A stretch of DNA of 64,000 bases from Gymnothorax reevesii (lineage: Eukaryota > Chordata > Actinopteri > Anguilliformes > Muraenidae): positions 98,041,947 to 98,105,946 of the forward strand of contig CM056573.1 of the NCBI GenBank assembly GCA_029721435.1, written 5' to 3'. A program made the translations under genes and the position numbers. Every line of letters begins with the position of its first letter. The stretch's first letter is position 1. Positions 12,749 to 25,014 of this stretch are shown piece by piece. Below the pieces are notes generated by a model. That model was not told the DNA's origin. It made no database searches and saw only the letters and a list, made by a program, of their open reading frames with translations.

Positions 12749-13892
12749 CAAACTCCTATCCAAATAAGACGGAACACTCTGTAAAATGTAAATGAAAACA
12801 GAATGCAATTGCAAATCATTTAAACTCTGCATGTATTGAAAAGAGTACAAAGTGTTAGGCCTGGGTATGTGGACTCAGTAGGCAGGGACTGAGGCAGAGG
12901 CAGATGACTGATTACAGAGAGTTTATTGCAGTAGTCTGGACAGAGACACTGAAGAGGTTTGAAGGAGCAGGGCTGGCAGGTGAGTGGTTCCAAAGAGGAG
13001 TAAGCTGGCTGGAGTCAGGGCAGAGAGTGAAACTGGTAATCCTGGATGGGGGAAATGAAAGGATCAGGAACTGACAAAAAATGGCAAATGAGCAACAAAC
13101 AGGAAAGCTGAATAAATGTACAGAAAGCTGGAGCAGAAACTAACTGGGTAGCTGAGTCTATAATCCAGCGCTGACTGACTGTGAACGAGGAGCTTAAGTA
13201 GGCAGGGGCTGATGATCTGATGAGTGGCAGCTGTGTAGCTGAGCCCCTAACTCCAGCACAGCAGCTCCTCATTAGCCAATCAGTAAACTCACTCACAACA
13301 CAAAGAAAGAGAAGGACTTGGAAGCAGAGGGCATGACAACAAAGACAACATATAAGATGTTGAAACAAAGAAATTTTGTAGTTTTTTGAAAAATATCTGC
13401 TCATTTTGAAATTGATGCCAGCAAAACATTTAAAAGTTGGGATGGGGGCATATTTACTACTGTGTTGCATCACCTCCTCTTTTAGCAATACTTTGAAAGA
13501 GTTTGGGAACTGAGGAGACCAACTGCTGTAGTTTTGAAAGAAAATTGTTTTTTCATTCTTGCTTGATGTAGGATTTTAGCAGCTCAGTACTTTGTAGCCT
13601 ACTTTGTCAAAATTTTAATGTAATAATGTGTAAAATGTCTTCAGTGGGTAACAGGTCTAGAATGCTGGCATGCCAGTTTAGCACCCAGAATCATTTACTA
13701 TGGAGCCATGTTGCTGTAATACATGCACAGTGTGGTGTTCAGCATTGTCTTCCTGAAATAAGCAAGATTTTCCCTGAAAAAGAAGTTTGGATGGCCGAAT
13801 ATGCAGCTCCAAAATCTGTGTATCCCGTCCAGCGTAAATGGTGTTTTCACAGGTGTGCATTGCACAGAGGCACTAATGCACTCCTGTTATGT
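12749..13892 (-). mobile_element. Tc1-like transposon remnant, split and truncated
   Basis: The left inverted repeat begins at 12749 after a TA and carries the same family signature as the element at 9033 (aaaacagaatgcaa-tgcaaatcatt). It is interrupted at 12852 by a solo LTR and resumes at 13345 (gacaacatataagatgttgaaac...ctgctcattttgaaattgatg). Transposase relics follow on the minus strand: the GACCAACTGCTG region near 13525 and, at 13678-13860, HTCENTIYAGRDTQILE and CLFQEDNAEHHT, matching CENTINAERY and the DNAKPHT catalytic block of fish Tc1 proteins. Homology fades near 13890, so the other end is missing. Confidence 0.8.
12853..13338 (-). mobile_element. solo LTR inserted in the Tc1 remnant
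   Basis: A 486 bp block starting tgttagg and ending catgaca, flanked on both sides by the 6 bp duplication acaaag (12847-12852 and 13339-13344). The flanking Tc1 sequence joins seamlessly when the block is ignored, which supports the insertion. A reversed polyadenylation-type motif (gtttattgc, around 12921) shows the LTR points to the minus strand. No internal retrotransposon sequence remains, so this is a solo LTR left by recombination between two LTRs. Confidence 0.85.
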
Positions 13893-16690
13893 ATGAGTAT
13901 TTTATGTACAGCACAGTATATTATTTTTAAATGGAGATTTATTTGTGCTGCCTTACTGGTCAGCTATTTGTTTATTTTGTTCATCATTTAGCACCCTCTG
14001 GTGGTATGCCTGTAGCAAAACATGAACTGATCCAATACCACTTGTTTGTGATGAAATAGACTTAGTGCTTTTTAGAGGTTTCCGGCATCTTCTTGCCTGG
14101 AGAGGGCCGGATCACCCAGGACTCCCGTAGATCTTTCCAGAATGTTGAATCCTGACTCTACCAATGCTGACCAAGGCAGGAAGGCCTCCACAGTAATGTA
14201 TAATTGGCTATAACATTGCCAAAGTTGAGAAACCTAAGTGTGAAATTGCAAGAGAGTGAGTAAATGGGCAAGTGAGTGAGTGAGCACGTGAGTTGGTGCA
14301 TCAATGAGTAACAATGAGTAAATGAGTAATTTGAGTCAGTAAGCAAGAGAGCAAGTAACTGACATCATTGTAACGGAAGAAGCAAGCTTGAAAGTGAGAA
14401 ACATAATTAGGTACACTTAGTGCAGCAAGCAAGCAAATAAATAAGGCAGCAGCTCACATAAAACAGTCACTTAAGTGGCAACAGTAGGGTATTCCCATGT
14501 GTAAATGCGGGTTTTCCAAACTATTTCTTTGTGCTTTAACATTTCATTTCCATGCTGGGCTGGGACACGTATGTGACTTCACACCTAACCCTACTGGGCA
14601 AAGACCTAGCTAAAAGGACTTCAAACTGTTATTGCTCCTCTAAGAGGGAAAGGGGACGTAGCCTCCAGACCACAATGAAATGACTCATTACTCCTCAGGG
14701 GTGTCTGGCTGCAACAGTAAGACATGTTCTAGGACAATGTTCAGCAGTACAAATGGCTCACATTCTAAGGAGAGATTAGAAAAGCATTTCACTTATATTT
14801 CAGTTGACAGCCATCTGGTGTGATCCCACATATTTGAGCCCTGTCTGCACATCTCAACTGGTCATAAAGCGGTTATTCCGCAAAGGTTAAGCAAATATGT
14901 TCATCTGTTTTCAGAAAGCTTTCACAATTCACCACAAAGCTCTAAACAAGTTTTATTTCAAAAAATAAATTGCATTGTCTTTTCCAATAAGATGATGAGC
15001 AGACTTGGCTTTTGGTTAAATTTTAATCATACAGTATTTTGGAAAAGTTGACATGTCAGTTTCTCTGAATAGGATGCAAATCCCAACTGTCCATAATGTT
15101 CAACTGAAAAAATTAGCAATCTAAAAGCACTCTGCCGGCTTAAAATGATTAGTACATACCTATTATTGCACAAACAATGGCTCAACTCTATGGAAAACCT
15201 ATGCCTTGAAAGACTATAATTCTCTGTGATTAGCATAGATTGTTGGCGGCATGGATGTAAAATTGCTTGCGGCCGCTCTCCAAAGCTCAACAATAATGTC
15301 CGTAAGCCTTGCTGTCATATTCCCAAGGTTATGCAAAACAATTACATAACAGAAATTTAACCACTTAACTGTCAGCTGCATTTTCTGATATTTGGCCCAG
15401 CCCCAATTAGGACCCAGTGACAGTTAAGGGGATAAACTTGTATAAAGCTTATTAAGATATGTGCAGCCACAAAAAAAAATAAATAAATAAAAAGATGCAT
15501 TGAAGCCAATGAATTTGTAAAAGTTGCTAACTCATTATAAGTATTCTCCTATAGTATTGCATATTTTTGCTTTGTGTCAGGTTCGACTGACAGAAAACCT
15601 GGTATCACTGAGGGTGTACAATACCTACCTATGGTAATGGTGTATGATTTGCGTTTTACCCTCCTCAAAAGAATACTGTGATAATGGTATAAAGTCAGAG
15701 AATTGTGGCCTCTTGTACAGTTTACAAGCTGCAATGCAGTTCTAAAACAGCAGTTCCAATGGAGTTCTGACGTACAATTGAGCTGAGTATGATGTATCTA
15801 ACATCCAGCCATCCATTTACGGGCACTTAGCCTTTCAGGGCACTTAGACCCTTTGCTCGACATTGAGCAAATCCTCCTCTGAACTCAGTTCTGAGTTGTT
15901 GTCTCGGCCACATTCAGCTGGTTCTCTGTCTCTTAAGCTCAGCTTCTGTGTCCAACCTCCGCCTGTTCTTGGCATAGATATATAAAACTCATTGGCTCAT
16001 CTTGCATACGTCTTTACCGCCGCCACATTGGGCCGGCCAAAACAACATGACACAGTGAAGGCTGTGGAACAGCCGGTCGGCATAAACTGAAAATGCCTCA
16101 ACATTTTGCTGCCTGTGATTGTAAAAACTGGCGAACGGTTGAGACCAGACAACAGTGCATCACATTTCACAAATAATTTTCCTTGTTTGTGAAAAATAAG
16201 GCGCCTATATAACGTGATGATGCAGCGTTCGGTACGAGTGAGGCTAGCCCTTGACCTGCCCCTAGCTAGGCACTGGCGAATCCCCATAGCGGCGCTGGGA
16301 AATTACCCTCAGATGCTGCGCCTTCGATCAATAAATTGACCTCAAGTAATGTTGGGCCAGTTAGAGTACACCCCACAAATGTCACTTTATGACAAGAATT
16401 GAAGCTCCTATTACAAAAAACCCCATAAGTCACACTTGACTTGACTTGACTTGTGGGGTTTTAGTAATCAGTGCTTCAATTAGTCCTGGCGAGTTCTCAA
16501 TTTAGTTTCCTTTATTGACGCGTTTGGATTCTGCGTACCCCTGAAGGGCAAAACACCTTTCCATTATTGCTGGTAATATTTGACATTCCACTGAGCAGCC
16601 TCACAATTCTGTCATTTTCTATTTGTTTCCACCCCCAGATATACATTGCCTCTCTAAAGAAGAAGAATATGTTAACGAACATCACGTTAT
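13893..16690. other. no gene; degenerate GAGT-rich patch
   Basis: About 2.8 kb without recognisable genes. Around 14250-14370 there is a degenerate tetranucleotide-rich patch (gagt/agtg). Near 16400-16460 a small hairpin with aaaaccccataag arms surrounds three ttgac(t) repeats. Otherwise nothing is identified. Confidence 0.4.
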
Positions 16691-16696
16691 AGGCAC

Positions 16697-18585
16697 TTGT
16701 ATGCATGTGACTTTTTTGTCGAGAAAATCTCTGCTCTTCATTCTGTACCATCTCTTCTGAGGCGTGATCCCTCTGACCCTCCCATGTGCCCAGCTGTTTT
16801 TGACCAGTTTGAGCCTATATCGCTGTCCTTACTGTCAGATATCGTGGGGTGCGGCCCACAAACTGCCTCTCAGACAGTATTGCCTCTCACATTTTTAAAG
16901 AGGTTTTTGATTCAGTTGGATCTTTCATTCTTGTCTTGATTCATACCTGTTTTAGCTCAGGGTGTTTTCCTGCCCCTTTAACACATGCTATAGTGCAGCC
17001 ACTAATCAAAAAACCCAGCTTGGACTCCTCTGTTCTTGCCAACTTCAGGCCTATCTCCAAATTACCCTTTCTATCCAAAGTGTTAGAGAAAGTAATTGCT
17101 GTACAGTTGCAATTACTTTTAGCACACAATGATATTTATGAGAAGTTTCAGTCTGGTTTTAGGTCTGGTCGCAGCACCGACACTGCTCTTTTAAGAGTTT
17201 TTAATGATCTTAACTGTGGACTCAGGATGTGCTGCTGTCCTGGTGACCTTAGATTGGACAGCTACCTTTGATACGGTTGATCATAGGATCCTCTTATCAC
17301 GCCTAGATTACTGCGTAGGCAGTCATACCTAACCGGCAGGTGTTTCTCTGTCCATCTGGGTGAATTTTCCTCTAATGTGGCCCCTCTTACCTGTGGGGTC
17401 CCCCAAGGCTCCATTTTGGGCCCCTTATTGTTTTCCTTATATATGCTGCCCCTTGGTTCCATTCTCCGTAAACATAATGTCTCTTTTCATTGCTTTCCAG
17501 ATGATGTCCAAGTGTACTTTCCTTTAAAATCAAAGTGTAAAAACTCTGCAGCCTCTGCTAGCTTGTCTAAATGACATAAAAACTTGGATGGCCCTAAATT
17601 TCCTCAATCTAAATGACAATAAGATTGAGGTTACTGTGTTTGGACATTTGGATTGTGTAAATGACTCTGTTGGTGCTCTGGGCCCCCTGGGGTCCAAAAA
17701 ACATTCTTTTTTAAAAAGCCTTGGTGTCACTTTTGATAGTGCTTTTGACAGGCAAATTGGATTTGTAGTCAAAGGTGCTTTCTTTCAGCTTCGGCTACTT
17801 GCCAAAGTAAAGCCCTATCTCTCACCCAAAGACTTGGAGCAAGTTATCCATGCCTTCATTACGTCTAGGCTTGATTACAGCAACTCTTTGTATGTGGGCT
17901 TAGACAAATGTTCTCTGCCGCATCAGCAGCTAGTGCAAAATGCTCCTGCTCGCCTTTTGACCAGTAAGAAAAAGCATGACCACATCACACGGGGTCTGGC
18001 CTCTCTACACTGGCTTCCTGTTTGCCTCAGGATTGATTATAAGATTTTGATGTTTGTTTTTAAGATATTGAATGGCCTGGCCCCCCAGTATTTAGTTGAA
18101 CTCATAAATGTTCACACATCAGCTAGAGCACAGAGGTAATCAAACAAGTTGCTTTTAGATATCCCGATATCTAGACTCAAAACTAAAGGTGACCGAGCCT
18201 TCGCAGTGGCTGCCCCTTATCTCTGGAACAGCATACCATTGTACATTAGATCAGCTCAGACTCTTGAGATGTTTAAGTCATTTTGAAGACCCATTTCTTC
18301 TTGTTGGCTTTTGCTTCATGTTGAGCCGAACATTGCCGATAAATGGGCTGTTTTATTGATTTTTGTGTTTCTCGTCCATGTTACCTTGTTTTCTATTGTT
18401 ACACTTTAATTTTTTGTGTACTGTGCGCTCTAACATTTTGTTGTTGTTGTTGTTGTTTTTTCCCATGCCTCAAGTTGTATTTTATTTTTTTTTTTTTTTG
18501 TGCTGTCTAGTTTGTATAACACTTTGGCAGACTTTGGTTGTTTAAATGTGCTATATAAATAAATTTGACTTTGACCTTGACCATG
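16697..18585 (+). mobile_element. L2 LINE, 5'-truncated, pseudogenised
   Basis: The open pieces read in order as an L2-clade reverse transcriptase and C-terminus. They include IVQPLIKKPSLDSSVLANFRPISKLPFLSKVLEK (about 16990-17095), FQSGFRSGRSTDTALLR (17150-17200), LTCGVPQGSILGPLLF (17385-17430), a FADD box decayed to FPDDVQ (17490-17515), NDNKIEVTVFG (17617-17650), HAFITSRLDYSNSLYVGL (17850-17905), LHWLPVCLRIDYKIL (18008-18055) and AFAVAAPYLWNSIP (18203-18245). The tail gtgctatataaataaa followed by tgac-rich short repeats (18548-18585) is the typical L2 3' end. Endonuclease is missing, as in most 5'-truncated insertions. Frameshifts near 17240-17290 and 17575 and a stop at 18137 disrupt it. 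Confidence 0.9.
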
Positions 18586-18589
18586 TGCA

Positions 18590-19440
18590 GCGCCTGCCAC
18601 AGTAAGCCTATTCAAAAACAGTTAGCCAAGTCCCTAATGTCTCCCTGGCTCCACTTTAACAATTTTCACATATTATATAGCTAGCTGTCTTGTGGAGAGT
18701 CTTTCCCATTAAACTGATGCCAGTATGAATGCATACATATACAGTAAAACTAGCATATCACGTATTCAATTGGGCCTGCTAATTGTCTGTTATGAGCGAA
18801 TTCCACTATATGCATTAAACATACAAAATCCGTTTTTCTCGCAAGACATATAAAATTCTCTATATGCGTGTAACAGATTATATCCACTATACACATGTGT
18901 GAATCTGAATGTAGCCTATGCTTTGCGTTTAAAGATCGGAACAACTTCATTCTGAAGTGCGGTTACTGGTACTTACCTGTCTTCATTTAGTCCGTCTTTG
19001 CCCTGACACAATGGATAACAGGATGAAATGATAGGCTACTGCGTGTTGCTCCAACTGGGGTCAATAAAGATGACTGAAAACATAGTTATGTAAATAAAAC
19101 TGCGCCAGTTGGAGTTTCCACAAATGCACTGTTATAAACTTACACCTTTTTGCCACTAATTTTAACTGCAATTGAACATTAAGGTTCCAACAGAGTTCCG
19201 TCCATGTTAAGTGTAACCCACGGTTAAATGCGCTCAAGACTCAGCTTACAGTTAAAATAACAAGGAGAATGCAATAATTTAACTGTTAAATTATGTCCGT
19301 TTATAACCGTGTTGGAAAGCCGAGGTTCATTTCCTTGCTCTGTTGCAAAAGTATATGCGCATGGTGCAAACCAGCTTGTCCGGTATACACGAGTGCTTTT
19401 TAATGAAAATGCATTGTGAAGACACTGTCCGATTTGAGCG
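18590..19440. other. no recognisable feature
   Basis: Intergenic DNA after the L2 tail. It may include the outer parts of the hairpin repeat that follows, but no ends are visible. Confidence 0.4.
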
Positions 19441-19447
19441 AAAATCC

Positions 19448-19588
19448 GTTATATATTACAGGAATAAGTCCCGAGAAGCAGTGGGTTACACTGATTTTAT
19501 AATGGCGGAGGGGCGTTCTGAGTGCCCCTCTGCCATTATAAAATCACTGCAACCCACTGCTTCAAGGGGCTTATTGCTTTTATAAAAC
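19448..19588. repeat. hairpin/foldback repeat, ~65 bp arms
   Basis: The left arm (gaagcagtgggtt-cactgattttataatggc-gaggggc, to about 19514) pairs with the right arm from about 19522. Outer pairing extends to gttatatatta/tataaaac. The loop is only about 7 nt. The core is nearly perfect and the outer parts are more diverged. A single-stranded copy would form a long stem. Probably a short MITE or the terminus of a larger DNA element. No target duplication is assigned. Confidence 0.7.
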
Positions 19589-19679
19589 GGTTACCCTACA
19601 TATAGCCCATTAAATGAACACACAAGAAAAATAATCAATTAATTCGTAATAATGCAGTAAAATTGAGAACAATTTGATC

Positions 19680-20059
19680 TTCCACTAAGCAAGATGGAGT
19701 GGACAGAGATAATGATTGAAACCCAGAAACCATTAAATCACCCGAATGAGTGGCACGCTACACAGGTACTGTGAGCAAAGACAAGCCTCATGACAAGACG
19801 GGGGAGACGAAGTGCAGTGCATAGAAACTCAAAACGTGGCATGGAATAAACTGTGAATTAAACTAAAACATGGAAAATTTTATAACATGAAATCTAAATA
19901 TATCAAAAGCCCAATACATAATCCAGATAATTGTCAGACAAATGCAAAGATTCAAAAACACAGAGGTCAGTCAGAAACATCACACATGGCTTGGCAAAAA
20001 CCAGATACGTGGCAGAGCAGAAACATGACACATGGCATGGCAAATGCAGAATCACAACA
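19680..20059 (-). repeat. LTR fragment, reverse orientation
   Basis: On the minus strand this reads tgttgtgattctgcatttgcc and continues for ~380 bp through tgtctcccc-gtcttgtcatg and ccactcattcgggtgattta-tggtttctgggtttcaatc. The same landmarks occur in the forward LTRs at 20220-21457, 34607-35741 and 44876-45168. It is therefore the 5' third of an LTR of the same broad gypsy group. It breaks off near 19680 inside the LTR, so it is truncated. Confidence 0.7.
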
Positions 20060-20219
20060 ACAAAAACCGCTGTACTCACCACTGTTGCTGTAGCAAACTG
20101 TAGCCGATAGCAAAGTTGAGCTTGAGCTGCCAGACTTTCGCACTGTGTCCACTGCTTCCGCCGCTGCGTTTATTAGAACAAGTTCATTTCATTAGATCTA
20201 TATTCAAGTATAGCGTCAG

Positions 20220-21457
20220 TGTTGTGATCTGTGATTCTGCTGTCATGTTTAAGTTCTGTGCCTGGCTTAGCCATGTATGCTTTTTGTGTATAGTGACCAC
20301 TGCCTGCCTTATGACTATTCTTAGGATTGTGTTTTGTGTTTTGGTAATTTAGATTTCTTGTTTATTTTTCCTGTTTAGATCATTTGGTTTCCATGCCATG
20401 TTTTCATTTCCACGCTTTGCACTTTGTCTCCCCTGTCTTGTCATGTGTGTATCTTTGCTCACGGTCCCTTGTCTTGTGTGCCACTCATTCGGGTGATTTA
20501 TTGGTTTCTGGGTTTCAATCTTCTTTCATTATCTTGTGTTCTTCCTTCCTCTCTCTTTAACTGTCTTACTAACACATACTAACAGTTTATTGTTTTTGCT
20601 AAATACTAACCCACACTAACCTTGTTTATTTGGACTAACTTACTAACAAGCACTTGGGATTGTATAGCTGCACTTACTAATTGACTAATGATCTCTCAGC
20701 AGTCGCTCAATTCTAATCTCCGCCTCCTTGCCTATCCCTAATTATCTCTGCTGCAAGTTTCTGTGGGTTTCCCCTTTACTTTGTGCTTTCCTTTCCTTTT
20801 ATCTTGGCACTTTAGCACTCCTTAACCGGAGCTGTTGTTTTGTACTTAGGTTTGTCTTGTGATCCCTGTCTGCGTTTTGGCTTCAGCCAAATTCATGTAA
20901 TTAGTTTATTCCTCATGTGTCTCTCCCTGATCATTGTCACCATTGATTGCACCTGTTCTCCCTGGTCATGTGTTTACCCCGGATGTGTATATAAGATGTC
21001 TGTTTGGTTTACACTCTTGTCAGATCGTTCTCCCTAGTTTTCTTGTGCTACATTTCTCGCCTCGATTTCTCAGTGTTTATCTTTCTGACTGGATTGCCTG
21101 ACTTTTGATTTTTGCCTCTGTGTTTTTGGATTACTGTTGCATTTGTGTGTTTTGACCATTTTTCTGCCCGACTACGAGATCTGTTTGCTGCCCTGGTAAC
21201 GATTCGGGTTACGTCCTGTGGATTCTGGCTTGTCTCTCTGATAGTACTATTCCTGTGTACCAGACCCATTTCTGTCCGACTACGATTACTGTGATTGCTG
21301 CCCTGGTTTTTGATACTATTTTTGCCCAACTGGATTTCCACTTTTGGATTGTGGACTTTGTACTGTTTTTCGCCCTGCGGGGGTCACCCCCCTTTACCAA
21401 AAAACAAGCTCTACTGCATTTCCTGGTTCTCATCTGGTTTCTGATCGCATCACAACA
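20220..21457 (+). mobile_element. solo LTR of a Ty3/gypsy element
   Basis: A 1238 bp block starting tgttgtgatctgtgattctg and ending cgcatcacaaca. It is flanked by gtcag (20215-20219) and gtcgg (21458-21462), a 5 bp target duplication with one change. It is collinear with the intact LTR at 34607-35741, including ctcattcgggtgattta, cctaattatctctgctgcaag and the TATA box tatataag (20988). That LTR belongs to a chromodomain gypsy element, so this is a diverged solo LTR of a related family. No internal sequence remains. Confidence 0.85.
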
Positions 21458-21462
21458 GTCGG

Positions 21463-22170
21463 AATCGGCGGGGAAATTCCGCCATCTTTCTCAGATGACA
21501 GACGTGTCTCTCATTTCACACTGGGGAGGCGGACTTGGAAAACTGCGTTCTGCAGTCTTGTCCCGCCCAACTCTACCCTCCACAGAGCTGGCCAGTCAGA
21601 AGAAAGTGGGCACACGAGGAGGGGGGGCCATAGCAGAAGAGCCACCCCAATGAGGCGTTTCAGGCAGAGACTACAATGGACTACAAATGGGGTTTTTTGA
21701 GGATGTCAGTATGAGCTAAATAAGGACCCTGTTTTGGACTTTGAATGATCAGGAGTACTCAAGGGGAGTCCAAGACCAAAATATAACCTTAGAAATATAG
21801 CAAAATAGGTCCCATTTAATAGAACCTGACCCTCTGTTAATAGTACTTGGTATGTCTGATCAGTCTTCCCTGCTCAGTAAAGGTCAACAATTATTTTCTT
21901 ATGTACTTGTTGTGGCAAAGAAACTCATTCTAATGTTTTGGAAGGAGGAGGTGCCAACTGTAAAACTGTGGCGAGTGGAAGTAATTAAACTTTTCCATTT
22001 GGTGAGAATATATTTCACAGTAATAAACCAACAAAGTTTGATAGGATTTGGCATCCCCTTCAGTACATTGATAATTCAAACTAATGGTTTAACTCTGTTT
22101 ATTCCCATTGGTATGATGAATTTCAAGTCCTGGGAGGATGGGAGGGGTCTGGGGTTAAGGGTTAGTTGTC
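21463..22170. other. no recognisable feature
   Basis: Intergenic DNA right of the solo LTR. Short frames overlapping 21470-21700 show no known motif. Confidence 0.4.
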
Positions 22171-22173
22171 TTA

Positions 22174-22298
22174 GGGCCAGTTTCACAGACATGGCTTAAG
22201 TGTAGTCCTGGACTAAACAGGGTTTTGTTTGGAGATTTTCTCTTAAATTGAATTTAGTCTTGGATTAAGTGTAATCTGTGTGTCTGTGAAACAGGCCC
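22174..22298. mobile_element. Harbinger-type MITE, TTA target duplication
   Basis: A 125 bp near-palindrome. The ends gggccagtttcacagaca and tgtctgtgaaacaggccc are inverted repeats, and inner inverted blocks (ttaagtgtagtcctggact / agtcttggattaagtgtaat) continue the stem. TTA flanks both sides (22171-22173, 22299-22301), the 3 bp duplication typical of PIF/Harbinger. It has no coding capacity. Confidence 0.85.
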
Positions 22299-22301
22299 TT
22301 A

Positions 22302-23440
22302 ATTTTTTTTTTTTTTACTTGTTTTTTTTGATTGCTTTCTGTCTGTCACAAACAGAGGATATTTTGTAATACTTGTGTTTTACAGCTGTTCCCTCAATAT
22401 TAAAAAAAATGGCAAAGTCAAGCTTACAATCTCATATGACAATAGCACAATTCATAACTCAGAAGGAATAAACCGGTCGGTATCAAGCACAACAATCCAG
22501 CTACTCTGTTTGACCAAAAGTAAGGTTAAATATACACCACAGAACGCAAGGGTGTGGGGCATACAAATAAAGCTAGGCACGCAAGACACCAAACTATTCA
22601 AGGAGACAACACCTCTAAAAAACATGCATGTTTGGTAAGGAGGAGGTAATTAATGGCCTTTTGTGATTGATTGTTCATGTTGTTTAATGATTTTTCATTT
22701 AGGCTGAAGTCTTTTAAAAAGAAATCACTGATGGTCTGAATTTAGTGATGCAATTGGTTAAACACCATATTCAGTGAATGTTGCTCAGACATTGTGAGTC
22801 CATCTATTGTTAGGTATATTAATGGAGTGTATTCAAAGCCTCATAATGAATCACAGCCAGCAGAGCAGGATCAGTCATAATGAGTTCTGGCTCCCAATTC
22901 ATTGTTTAATTATGGCTGAATAGATTAACCAAAGCAGAGGAATGTCTTCCTTGTGTGTACACAGATAAGCCATTGAAGTGCAGTATGTCCTGTCAGATTT
23001 GCCAAATGTCATCAAGATCGCAGCTGAGGCTACATTGTAGCAATCGCATCGGGAGTCTGAGAGTATTCCAAAGGAGTTTATTTGTGCCATCTGTTATCAC
23101 TCCAGACTAGAAACTTAAACATAGGTCCAGTTCAAGGGCCTCTGATTCTGATTAAGTATTTTGTAAAAATGTCATCAGCATTTAATAAATTCTGAGCCAT
23201 TACAACAAATATGGCTTGTTTGGAATCTACTTGTGCATAACTCTATTTTCTAAAAGGACTTTGGTTTAAAACTGGTGAATTGCTTGCAACTTCCCGTCTT
23301 CCATTGCAGCTCAGTTCAGCTCAGCTATTGGGAATAACAAAAAGAAGAAAAGGAGGTTTAGAGGTAAAAGCGAACAAATATCACAGCACTTTATGAGAGT
23401 CACAGCACTCCTCCAGAGCCCAACTGTAATTGTCAGTTGT
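22302..23440. other. no recognisable feature
   Basis: No gene, RNA or repeat supported, apart from a poly-T tract just after the MITE. Confidence 0.4.
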
Positions 23441-23800
23441 TCACTTTTCAATCATGGCATCCAGCTCTGTGGGTAAAAATGGGTGGAAATTTCAGGTAGT
23501 GTATAATCACGTGAAAACAATAATCTTTGAGTTTCATTTCGCTTAGAATAAGCCCTTTAAACCTACATGGGAGCAGGTCCACCTCCGTGGAGACCGCTAT
23601 GTTGCGCCGCATTTTTCCTACAAAAGCCCAGAACGGGCAAAAATTAAAATAATAAATCACTGACACAAGAGAGCGCCTTTCACGTTTTCGCAGGTTTTGC
23701 AGCCACCGTAGGTTTTCTGAGAAAAGGAACGGTCAGTTGGTTGCACTCTATAATCTGACCACTCAATGGCTCTAAATCTTACACACTGATCCTTTAAAGG
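23441..23800. repeat. probable interspersed repeat
   Basis: The text ccctttaaacctacatgggagc-ggtccacctccgtggagaccgc-atgttgcgccgc and later acgttttcgcaggttttgcagccaccgtaggtttt...cttacacactgatcctttaa resembles a common teleost interspersed repeat. I recognise it by memory of the pattern only. No terminal repeats or target duplication were found, so class and limits are uncertain. Confidence 0.4.
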
Positions 23801-24519
23801 ATAATAAGGGAAACAATGTAACTGTACAATGCAAGTTTTGCCTTCCTGTTGTCAAAATCCTGTCGGCCTCAAAGTCCAATTTGGAGAAATATTTACAGGT
23901 AAGACAAGCAATCCTGCTAGCTCAGCTAACTTGCCCAATTTACCCGACCTGTAACCATTACTTCCTAATGAAAATAGTTCTGGTTCTAAGTGTGATACTG
24001 GTGAATAGGATGGTGTTTGGGAAAAAAAACAAGCACCAGCCTGCTATAAATAGCTGCAGTTGACTTGAAGTTTGATCATGTTTTTATCATTAGCTATGTC
24101 GCGTTAGCCTCATGAGCATCAATACTAATACTGGGTGCCAGCTTTTCCGGCCGCCCAGTAGTCCGTCATATGCCCTCCATCAGTGCCTATATAGAAAATA
24201 ATGAAATAAAGATGCAAACCAATTTGTTTATGTTCTGCAAATAAGGCAGTTTATTTGCTTCATCTTACAAAGTTTTTATCAGTAATTGTTTTCAGATTGA
24301 GACGATATTTATAATATTTATTGTACTCACCGATTTTTCCCTTTGGTTTTTTTTACTTCCGTCACGTAAAAAATTGCGACTATCTCCTACTCAGTCTTTG
24401 ATAATGTACATCCCAAATATACTACAGTACATGTAGTTACAATTTAATTCCAATATTAGCAGTCTAAGACCATAAATCATGATGCTATGGTTTTGTTGGT
24501 TCTGATAGTTGCCATTTTT
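23801..24519. other. no recognisable feature
   Basis: Intergenic DNA; no motif recognised on either strand. Confidence 0.35.
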
Positions 24520-24745
24520 ACCTCCGCCAAGGAGGTTATGTAATTGTTGGAATCTATTTGCTTGTTTTTTTGTAAGCAACATTACAGGAAAACTAATGGA
24601 CGGATTTAAATGAAATTTTCACAGTAGGCGGGAATTGGTCTAACTTAGATCCCATTAGATTTTGGGCTAGATCCGGAAGGGATTAAGCAGCTGGGGGGAC
24701 TGCTGGGCCTTGGCTTAGGTATGCGCTCTCGGAGTACTCTTGTTT
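24520..24745. repeat. probable 'cctccgccaaggaggtt' interspersed repeat
   Basis: Begins cctccgccaaggaggttatg and continues with ggacggatttaaatgaaattttcac, ttagattttgggctagatccgg and ctcggagtactcttgtt. This order resembles a repeat seen widely in fish and marine invertebrates. It encodes nothing visible here. The opening cctccgccaaggagg is itself a short perfect palindrome. Class unassigned. Confidence 0.5.
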
Positions 24746-24889
24746 CGGATATGGTATACATGGCACGTCTTATCGTCAGTCCTCACATCAATACAGCGAG
24801 GCATAGATGTCCTTTTTATATATTCTAGTACTATCTATCAAGCCTGGCTCCTGAATTGAAAATTTAGGGGCAAAGATACATCCTTTTAT

Positions 24890-24945
24890 CACAATTATAT
24901 ATAATTATATAATTATATATATATAGTTATATATTATATAACCTA
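24890..24945. repeat. AT-rich simple sequence
   Basis: A run of at/ta dinucleotides and taatta blocks; short low-complexity tract. Confidence 0.7.
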
Positions 24946-25014
24946 ATAGCTTTGGAGTAAATACTGATATAATTGAAACTGCAGATAAAAGCCTAGTGGA
25001 AAGTATCTTTTAAT

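Noticed and set aside
15997..16287. 96-codon minus-strand frame
   Set aside because: No motif and no repeat or gene context; likely chance.
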